Source: Ditylenchus dipsaci | Taxonomy: Eukaryota; Nematoda; Chromadorea; Rhabditida; Anguinidae | Length of the DNA stretch: 64,000 bases | Assembly (NCBI GenBank): GCA_004194705.1 | Contig: SADC01001283.1 | Span: 62,001 to 126,000, forward strand | Direction of reading: 5' to 3' | Shown here: piece after piece, positions 56,381 through 64,000 of the stretch | How the letters are laid out: each line of letters opens with the position of its first letter | Position numbering within the stretch: position 1 is the first letter of the stretch | Notes under the pieces: generated by a model | What the model was told of the DNA's origin: nothing | The model's input: the letters and a program-made list of their open reading frames with translations, nothing else | The model's database searches: none | Made by a program: the position numbers and the translations under genes

Positions 56381-56970
56381 CAGTGGAATCCCACTATGAC
56401 GCGACCCCAATATAAGGCGATATACCGTATTTTCTCTATTAATCCCCACTCTCTAATAATTCCCACCATATGGACCTTATATCTCATCCTAGAGCAGACA
56501 TTTTGCAAATCTGTTTTTTGCGTTTTCTTGATTAGCACGAGCACTCCTGATACCACTTTTCAGATTCTGGTTGAGTACCCGAAAATCTCGAAATCGACCT
56601 CAAAGTTTTCTGATTTTTTTAGTGGTTGAAAAATAATCCCTCATGAGGGTTTAATAAAGAAAATACGGTAACGCTCCATTTTTGTAAAAAACCTTCTGAA
56701 AAAACCGAAAAGTGACCATCGAAAAATGGCCAGCAAAAAATTACCAACCGAAAAATGTCCTATATCCTATTATTGTATTTGAAAATAAATTTTTATTGTT
56801 TAGCTCAAGTTCTAATAAGTATAAGTTGAATAAAAGCGTTTTTATTGGTGGAAAAAACTCGAAATCAAAATTATTTTTTCTTACCTCTCAATATAACGCG
56901 ACCTCCGCTATAACGCGACCTCAGGGTGCTCCCTAGGATCGCGTATGAGAAATGACGTTATGAAAACTTT
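56381..56970. mobile_element. Partial Tigger-like element with TATAACGCGACC repeats
   Basis: Left end CAGTGGAATCCCACTATG after TA. ATATAAGGCGATA at the left and CAATATAACGCGACCTC at 56890-56930 are subterminal repeats. The right terminus is missing. The MITE at 56425-56668 is inserted in it. Confidence 0.55.
56425..56668. mobile_element. MITE, ACCGTATTT family
   Basis: TA-flanked CCGTATTTTCTCTATTAATC and complement. Very similar throughout to 61943-62195, including TTTTTTGCGTTTTCTTGA-type and GAAAATCTCGAAATCGAC phrases. Confidence 0.9.
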
Positions 56971-57915
56971 TTTTTAAATGTCGATTTCAAAACACAAGTT
57001 CCAAAAGTTTGGTTATCAAGTGCCGCGAACTAATAGTTGTCCAAAATGACCAGCAGAAAAGTGTGGGTCACTTTGGTTTCAATCAAGTACTTTTACAGTT
57101 AATTGTTTTTATTCCTCCTCTCCAGCAGCTGATTCATGAGTGTTTTGTAATTAATCTGTTCTTTGCCATTTCCAAACTGTTCTTTGCTGTTAAGGGTGTG
57201 TCTGACTGATCACTGTGTCTTTCGATTAAACAACAGGGAAATCAATTGATGATATGGTCTGCTCTCTTCTCACAAACTTACACTATTTCACTTATTGGAG
57301 GACACCCGCCTGTATAAATACTCACACTGGCCACTCCAATTTGATCAACTTCTAACGACAAATGAGAAAATTATTAGATGGTCGGGCCAATTAGACAGGT
57401 GCCCAAACCTAAATTTAATGATGGTCCAGTTGTTCAAGGTTAATTAATGTTAAAAAGGATTATAATCACTGTCCAACTATTTCTTTGTTAGCTTAGGATT
57501 TTTCGGAGGGAGGGATCCGAACTTAGGTTAAAAGTTAACTGAAAAAATGACCGTAAGTATCAATAGTCAATGAAAAAAAAGATTATTATCTACAAACTGC
57601 GTCAGAATTACAGCGACTTCCGAAGCGACTTCCAAAAAATTTGAGTGTGTAGCCATTTGCCTGGTCGATTTCCGAATTTTTGGGACCTAACCATTTTAAA
57701 CTCACTTAGGATTTTGCACAAGCGTAATAAAAAACGGATAAGACACGTGAAAGTACTGTAATGTTAGTTACAAAAAGTATCGGGAAATCAACTGGGCAAG
57801 GGTCTACATGCAAGAACCAAATTATTTAGAAGTGACTCTGACGCACCCTCTACATTTTGCTTGATAATTCTAATTCTATTCAATACATCTTATCCTAATG
57901 CAATACCCTTTGCAG
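56971..57915. other. Region upstream of the receptor exons
   Basis: No DNA-binding-domain sequence upstream of 57916 was found, so the initiator exon of the receptor is either here and unrecognised or left of it. Bases 57300-57360 read like non-repetitive DNA and may be regulatory. Confidence 0.35.
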
Positions 57916-60900
57916 ATCCAACATGCCTTTTTTGCTTGATCTGCGGCTGCAAATCCAACGTATCCAAACACTATGGAGCGACCTCTTGTGTACGATGCAA
58001 AACTTTTTTTAGAAGGTTTTTTTTAAATTATACATTCCAATTTCGGCTAAAGTATACCGTTTGGTGGAAAGCTAAAAATGGGTTTTTTTGATTTCTAAGT
58101 ATGTTTTGAGCACTGGGAACGATAGTAGAGTGTTTAAAACGATTGGGAAATAAGAAATTTTGACAAAAAAATTTACAAAAATCGATTTTTGCGATTTTTT
58201 GTAAAATGCCCAAAAAGCCCAATTTGATTGATCTATTTTATTTTGAATGTATTGAATAAAATTTGAATGAAAATTAAACAGTCAGTTCTGAGGCAGGACC
58301 TACCGCATAAATAAGTAGTGTATGTGTTTTACACATACACGCTTGTTTCGAGTGGTTGGTCTCTAGGGTGCGCTTGTGTGCGCATTTCAACTCCAAGCCC
58401 CAAGCCCCCTATGCCCCCTCCGGGGCGTAGGGGGCTTGAGAGTTAGAGATGCGCGCACTAGCTCACCCTAGAGATTAATCCGAGAACAAAAGAATGTAAT
58501 ATACATACATTTTTTGCTCAGTCCGACTCAAAACACGGTGGTATGTTAGGGTTTTTTTTTACGATTTTTTGACCAAAAATCAAAAATTTTTACAAAAAAA
58601 ATTTTCGGCTCACTTCCCACACCTAAAAACGTGTTATTCGAACTCCCCGCACCGTTTTACGTTGAAAAAACCACTTAAAACCCATTTTTAGCTCTCCACC
58701 AAACGGTATACTCCTACCCCAATTTCATCTAATATAAGTCCTTCAGAGCAGTGCTCCAAAAGCAAGAACCCAGGTGTATACTTCAGCAAATAGACCATAA
58801 ATGTATGGACAGGAGTAAATTTTGTAGAGGATGTCGATACCGCACTTGTCTCGATGTGGGGATGACTATTACTGGTAAATCTTTAAAATAGACTACCACT
58901 GACAATAGCGTCCGCCTGTCACTGACCGATAGTGTCCCGCTAGTATAAATGGGACAATAGTGTCCGCCTAGTATAAAAGAGACGATAGGGCCCAACGTAT
59001 ACATACTAGGTTAATTGTCGCCTTACAGGCGCCTTCTTAGAAAATCATTTATGAAATCCACGAAAAGAGATGATGATTCAAATGAGATATCATTCAGCTC
59101 TTTATGACATTTAAATGTGAAAATTTTACTTGAAAGAAAAAAATCGTGTCATTTTTGAAAACGTTGTCAGTACTTATGAACGCCACAAAAGGTGTAATAA
59201 CGCCATGTTTTTAGTTATCGAGGTATACCATTCGACAAAACAAGGGAAACTGCACCAGAAATAGCTTTGACAAAGGGTAACAAGAAGCTTTGGGAGTTTT
59301 TAGCGAGACTTTCAAACAAAATTCAAAATCAATTTTGACGTAAAACTCATAGTTTGCTAGAGATACCCCAATTTGAAACACTGGATTCGAGTTCAACATG
59401 GTCGATTTACTTATAAAACTGTCCTCAAGCATGAGAACTGGCTGTCAAATTTCGAATTCCGCTCAACACAAAATAGACATTTTTTTGAAATTTAAATGAT
59501 TTTGGTCTTGAGCGGAATTTGAAATTTGACGTCAAGTTCTTATGTTTAAAGGGGCATGCGCGAACCAGCAGTTTTTTGGAATTTTTTCGAATCGTCCCAT
59601 TTTTCACTCGTTCTGCGTCAAATCTGATATAGACGACCTAATACTGCTTTTAAAACCTAGAAAGAAAACTCAAAAAGTCTAGACGAGGACGAATGTGAAA
59701 ATGTATCGAGAAAGAAAAGAACTGCTGGTTCGCGCCTTTTCTCCCTATCAGGCACGATCATGCCCCTTTAAGGGCAGATTTCTAAGCAAATCGACCACGC
59801 TGAACTTGAATCCGGTGTAAAAAATTGGGGTATTTCTGGGTAAAATATGAGTTTTACGTCCAAATTGATTTTGAATTTTGTTTGAAAGTCTCGCTAAACA
59901 CTCCCAAAGCTTCTTCGTTCATAAGTATCGACAACGTTTTCAAAAATGACATGATTTTTTTTCTTTCAAGTAAAATTTTCACATTTAATTGTCATAAAGA
60001 GCTGAATGATATCTCATTTTAAAGCCCGCAATCTGCGATTTTTTAAGCTATGAATCACTGTATTCGAAAATGAAGATAGACCAGATCTGCCCTGTTGAAG
60101 TTTCATACGCAAAAATATTGACTTGGTTGCTTTGTAGGGACAGTTGACCCGCAAATAGTGGTTTTTTTAACTTTTTTCTCTATCGTGTTCAGCATGAAAT
60201 TTTGCACCAGAATGTGCTCTTAGGACAATCAGGCATTCCAGTGTTAAGGTAAAGTACTCTTCAAAAATCAATACCAGGAAAACAGCTGGTTTTACCTCTT
60301 CTCCTGTAATCACTGAGTGATTTTTGGTGAATTTCGTGTCAATTTTTCGCCTATCTTGTAGCTCTTAAATTTCTCTACAAGTATTGACCAAACATCATGG
60401 AACTGAATTGGGTTATTCGAAGGCATTGCAGGAGGTCCGATTTTGTGATATTCATTCTCAGCAGGTCCTAAAACCCTTATAGGAACCATTTTTTCAGTCT
60501 GTTATTCCCGTGTTAACACAAGGAAGGCCAAGCGGTACATTGGTTTATTTAGATAAACAATTTCACGTGAATCATTTTTCAAAAATATATGCATGGGTGT
60601 GGTCAGACGGGTCAATTGACGTAAAATCCGGTTTGAAATAAGTGACCATTTCAAGGAAAGTGAATATTTTCTCGAGAGGCAGACACCACTCTCCTCCAGA
60701 CTACGTCGAACTCGACTACTTTGAAAGAGCAGATTGAAGCGGTCATTTTGGCATATTACAGTCATCGATACAGTCTAGAGGAGAGTGGCGTCTGCCTCTC
60801 GAGAAATTATTCACTTTCCTTGACATGGTCACTTATTTCACAACGGATTTTACGGCAATTGACCCGTCTCGAAACCCGTGCATATATTTTTGAAAAATAA

Positions 60901-61735
60901 TCTACAGTCGACTCTCGATATAGTGTACACCTGGATTCAATCATTTTGGACGGCGGTCAATTAAAATGACTAGAATGAACACTCGATTCAGTGTACACTT
61001 GGAGCCGATCCCCAGGGTGTACACTAAATCGAGAGTCGACTGTACGTGAAATTCTGCATCTAAATATACCAATGTATCGCTTGGCCTCTTTCGTGTTAAA
61101 CATGCATAAATATTTTTTCAAGTGTTTCAGAAAATTATAATCATGAATGTCTAACATTCCTCATGAAATCAGGTCGTCAAGAAGATTCCAAAAAAATTAA
61201 TTGTATTTTGTAAGAATTCTGGAGCCATTGAAACAGAGGGTACTGATTTTTTCTCAACTTTTTTGCAAATTACAGCTTTGCGCCCAAAGCGAGACATAAT
61301 TGGAGTCAGAAGATATGCCTCTCCCATCTCTAGCTCTTCGGAACAAACCATTTCCTCCACCCCTAAAACCACTACGACCACAAGCGGAGATTATATAAAG
61401 TGCAAAAGTAGCGCCGATGACTTAGTCAAGTTAATCACCCGACTGACCACATTTGACCAGATGATCAGAGCCAAGAAGATTGAACTACTCAGGCTGAAGA
61501 CCCAAGCCAAAAAGTTGGCTGAAGCCATCAAAGATGGCAATAAAGTGGTAGTTTTTTGGTAGTCTTCGTAAATAAATTGTTTATAACTGCCAAGTATTTC
61601 AGCCCCTTTCTTCAGAAGCCAAACTTGAGATTACCTTGCGAGCAGACATGGCTTCAGTCACCCAAATAGACATGCTCTGTATGTTGGACTGGTCAAAAAC
61701 GCTGCCTATGTTTCTGGAACTGCCTTTAGCTGATA
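57916..61735 (+). CDS. Nuclear hormone receptor, DNA-binding domain and start of ligand-binding domain
   Basis: This is a ligand-regulated transcription factor of the zinc-finger receptor superfamily. Four exons join in phase: 57916-58015, 58747-58874, 61276-61547 and 61603-61735. The first gives zinc module one, CLICGCKSNVSKHYGATSC then VRCKTFFRR with the P-box. The second gives module two, PRCILQQIDHKCMDRSKFC then RGCRYRTCLDVGM. The third is a hinge (RDIIGVRRYASP, Ser/Thr-rich) with a possible first LBD helix. The fourth has ITLRADMASVTQIDM then DWSKTLPMFLELPLAD, the helix 3-4 signature. The rest of the LBD is missing; a hAT begins 640 bases on. Module one has 14 rather than 13 residues between its cysteine pairs. 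In module two the second cysteine is three residues late, though total length is normal. The start codon was not found. Confidence 0.87.
58040..58712. mobile_element. Foldback in the receptor's DNA-binding-domain intron
   Basis: Ends TATACCGTTTGGTGGA and complement pair exactly, with TA at the borders. Arms extend about 170 bases (AAAAATGGGTTTTT, TTTACAAAAA). The interior 58290-58520 is a separate unit with the GC-rich palindrome 58361-58473, as in 1732-2449. It lies wholly within the intron 58016-58746. Confidence 0.85.
58885..58995 (+). repeat. Short tandem array around AATAGTGTCCGCC
   Basis: Four or five imperfect units containing GATAGTGTCC and CTAGTATAAA, inside the second intron of the receptor. 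Confidence 0.55.
59080..60019. mobile_element. Foldback of 0.94 kb split by a MITE
   Basis: Arms 59080-59440 and 59780-60019 pair over most of their length (ATGAGATATCATTCAGCTC and complement). The centre is occupied by the AAAGGGGCATGC MITE at 59546-59771. The outer part continues into the repeat shared with 21180. Confidence 0.75.
59546..59771. mobile_element. MITE, AAAGGGGCATGC family
   Basis: TTTAAAGGGGCATGCGCG at the left and GATCATGCCCCTTTAA at the right. Interior as in 9903-10143 (TTCACTCGTTCTGCGTC, GAGAAAGAAAAGAACTGC). Confidence 0.85.
60508..61101. mobile_element. Foldback of about 0.6 kb with a MITE in one arm
   Basis: Arms 60508-60715 and 60775-61101 are close complements (TCTCGAGAGGCAGAC, CACTCTCCTCCAGACT). 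The right arm is longer because the MITE at 60905-61042 is inserted in it. It lies in receptor intron 2. Confidence 0.8.
60905..61042. mobile_element. Tigger-like MITE, 138 bp
   Basis: TA-flanked CAGTCGACTCTCGATATAG and complement. Almost identical in plan to 41018-41204 (GTGTACACTTGG, GATCCCCAGGGTGTACAC). Confidence 0.92.
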
Positions 61736-61942
61736 GTAAGTAGTTTGGAAAATGGGAGCTCGAAATCCTGGAATGGCAGAATAACTAAAAAATACTTTGC
61801 TGATCATACTTTTAGCATGGTTTTGTGACCATCGCATTTCGTCTTAACTTTTAACTTTTTGAGCCTTTTTAATTTTATTTGTTTTTATTTTTCATAAAAT
61901 GTTAAAATATGTTTTAAACTTTTTCGTGTGTGTTTACAGCTA

Positions 61943-62195
61943 CCGTATTTCCTCTAATAAGCGCCCCTTCTCTAATAAGCAACCCCCCCCCTAGACTTCG
62001 AAGGTCTGGATCTCAGTGTAGAAGCAATATTTTGCAAAGCTGTTTGATACGTTTTCTTAACTCCCACGAGCTCTACCGATTCCACTTTTCAGATTTTGGT
62101 TGAGCACCCAAAAATCTCGAAATCGAATTCCAAATTTTCCGATTTTTGGGGTTTGAAAAATAAGCGCCCCGGGGAGCTTATTAGAGGAAATACGG
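61943..62195. mobile_element. MITE, ACCGTATTT family
   Basis: TA-flanked CCGTATTTCCTCTAATAAGC and complement. A variant with GCGCCCC in place of the usual CCCCAC. It lies between the last receptor exon found and the hAT. Confidence 0.9.
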
Positions 62196-62377
62196 TATTA
62201 AAAATTTTAAGCCATCGACCAGTATCTTAGCTGGTCTTTAATGGCTCCAAAAAAGTCTTTAAGCGATAAAAAAAACTTTTGCGCGAGTGTGAAACACAAT
62301 ATAACCCTATAAAAGGCAAAAAAGATCGTCAAATTTTTTATTTTTGGACCTCAAAAAATCTTTAAAAGGCTCATGCG

Positions 62378-64000
62378 TAGGGTTGTCGGCCGGCCGGCCG
62401 ATTTTCGGCTTTTCCGGCCGAAAACCGATATTTTTTCGGTTTTCGGCTTTCGGCTCGGCCGGCCGAAAATTTCGGTTTTCGGCTTTCGGCTCGGCTTGGC
62501 CGGCCGAAAATTTCGGTTTTCGGCTTTCGGCTCGGCTTGGCCGGCCGAAAATTTCGGTTTTCGGCTCGGCCGGTCGAAATTTTAAAAAGAAAAAATAATT
62601 TTCTCTGTTTGCTCCCGTTTTTGCTTAGTTTTCCTTTCGCTCATTCTTTAGCCTTGTGTGTGTCAATTCCTGTTCTAATTTTAATCCTTATGCTTAGCAT
62701 GGCACCAAGCATCGTGTGGAAGTCTTTCAAGAAAGTAGGGGAGAAGGCTGTCTGCGTCTGTGGAGAAGAACTGATGCTTAGCAAAAGCGGGTCGACATCA
62801 ACTTTGGCCGGACATCTGAATTCTGCAAGACACGAGGAAGCAATGGAGAAGCAAGGAGTGGGACCAGCGCCAAAGAAAGCCAAGATCAATTCAATCACCA
62901 CTCTCTTCAGTCCGAACTTCTCCAAGCAACAAAGCCAGCAGTTAACTAGCGACATGACCGACTTCATCGTGGATAGCAATCTGCCGTTCTCAATCGCTGA
63001 ATCTCCTTTCCTTCGTCGTCTGATCAAGCACAACTATGGACAAGCAAAGGTAATTATTTTTGGGCTCTAATATGCTGTTGACTTGATTTAATTGAACTAT
63101 TTTCAGCTCCCGTCGCGCCATGATGTCACCTCAGAGGTACCGATCAAAGCAGCCAAATGTGTGGAGGATCTGTGTTCCTTCGTCCGTGGCCAACAACTTT
63201 CTCTAACAATGGATGAATTCTCTCACAAGGAGCATTCGCTACTCTGGTCACTATTTTGGCTAAATTTTTTCAATCATCGTTTAATCGTTTATTTCCGTTG
63301 CAGCATCACCGGGTCGTATCTGTCTGAAGCATTTGAGTTTCGTTCAAAAGTCTTGTCTGTCGAATCCTTTCTTGAGAAGCATACTGGGGATAATATAGCG
63401 GAGAAGATCAACTCAATACTGGCCTCACTCGAAGTGGACAAAAACAATGTGGTTGCTGCAACTCGAGACGGAGCACCGAATCTCGCCGGAGCAAAAGGTG
63501 GTGGTTGTATAAAGGCAAATATTGAGAGGTTGGTTATGGATTTTGTTTGCTTTTCCTTTTCGTTGATTATCCTGTTTTTTGTTCTAGTTTCCATTGTTTC
63601 TGTCACGTGCTTCATTTGGTTGTCTGGGATGGCATCAGTAAAACCCCAATCGTGTCGTCGGTAGTCGAAAAAGCGAGCAAAATTGGCATTGGATTTCATC
63701 GCACTCCAACAGCTTTGAACGCATTCCGAGAAGTCCAAGGAATGGGATCAACAACTTTAACTCTGGTAGGATTAAGTATTATTTCTTGCTGTAGCCATGA
63801 ATAGCATATAAATTTCTAGCAAATCAAGACCAGGTGGAACTCTACGCTGGAGATGCTCTCGTCCGTGATGCGGCACAAGGTCAATCTGCTCAAGTATGCC
63901 GAGAACTTTCCAGGATGCACTGTTGCGAAGCATATCAAGAGCATGTCGGAGAATGACTTTGATGAGATTGCTGATATTGTTGAAGTTCTTCAGCCGTTTA
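62378..64000 (+). mobile_element. hAT transposon, left part
   Basis: Starts TAGGGTTGTCGGCCGG, followed by about 180 bases of tandem CGGCCGAAAATTTCGG and TTTTCGGCTTTCGGCTCGG units (62395-62580). A transposase gene follows and runs off the window. The right end and target duplication lie outside. Confidence 0.85.
62699..64000 (+). CDS. hAT transposase, 5' part, frame intact
   Basis: Cuts and pastes its own element. Exons 62699-63049, 63107-63246, 63304-63528, 63588-63765 and 63820 to the end join in phase with no break. Residues 1-65 hold a BED finger (VWKSFKKVGEKAVCVCGEE, then LAGHLNSARHEE). Next come RRLIKHNYGQAK, a region with LSLTMDEFSH (candidate first catalytic Asp), AATRDGAPNLAGAKG (second Asp), CHVLHLVVWDGI and KTRWNSTLEMLSSV, all typical of the family. 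The catalytic Glu and dimerisation region lie beyond 64000. Start: the ATG beginning MAPSIVWKSF, just before the finger; upstream frame is repeat. GC content is clearly higher than the flanks. It may be functional. Confidence 0.9.

Noticed and set aside
62344..62598. Gly/Phe/Arg-rich ORF before the hAT transposase
   Set aside because: Translation of tandem CGGCCGAAAA units in the transposon end.

Overview
The window is AT-rich animal nuclear DNA with spliced genes, most of them on short introns. It is crowded with palindromic (foldback) DNA elements. A nematode is the best guess. The evidence is a nuclear receptor with a C..CKTFFRR P-box, an ERI-1-type exonuclease, an amino-acid transporter of the type common in worms, and scattered TTAGGC-like motifs. 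No single feature proves this. No bacterial, viral or organellar genes were seen.

Genes recognised by domain content and, in most cases, by consistent splice phases: two C-terminal exons of ALG9 (8561-8933, +); ERI1, a SAP plus DEDDh exonuclease (12427-15265, -); GSTK1 (19048-20361, -); a mitochondrial inner-membrane protein with an FtsH_ext-like domain (22918-29267, +, partial); an Aa_trans amino-acid transporter (36588-46970, +); RPB7/POLR2G exons inside one intron of that transporter (42547-43546, +); the proteasome subunit RPN10/PSMD4 (47824-55901, -, all 13 exons placed); and a nuclear hormone receptor (57916-61735, +, DNA-binding domain plus start of the ligand-binding domain).

The rest is mostly transposons. 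They include a Tigger/pogo element with its own transposase (4801-7081), two hAT elements with transposase genes (49386-51897, with a perfect 8-bp duplication, and 62378 to the window end), a hAT-like element with a BED-finger remnant (10748-11497), and a long-inverted-repeat element with a FLYWCH-like gene (about 25739-27180). Several MITE families are defined by their ends: CAGTCGACTCTCG (Tigger-like, about 11 copies), ACCGTATTTYCTCTAAT (pogo-like, 7-8 copies), AAAGGGGCATGC (4 copies) and hAT-type CAGGG ends (3 or more). Elements are inserted inside one another up to three deep, mainly in introns of conserved genes.

Two things stand out. First, host exons have been drawn into inverted repeats: RPB7 sits between near-identical arms of about 306 bp that copy its own exon start, and an ORF at 29594 has an inverted copy at 30096. 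Such loci would fold into long hairpins when transcribed, in a genome that also carries ERI1. Second, several reading frames (Tigger, hAT, the transporter, ALG9) are broken by single missing bases in short homopolymers, while RPN10, GSTK1, ERI1 and the receptor are clean. Either the assembly has local homopolymer errors or these copies are decaying by one-base slippage.
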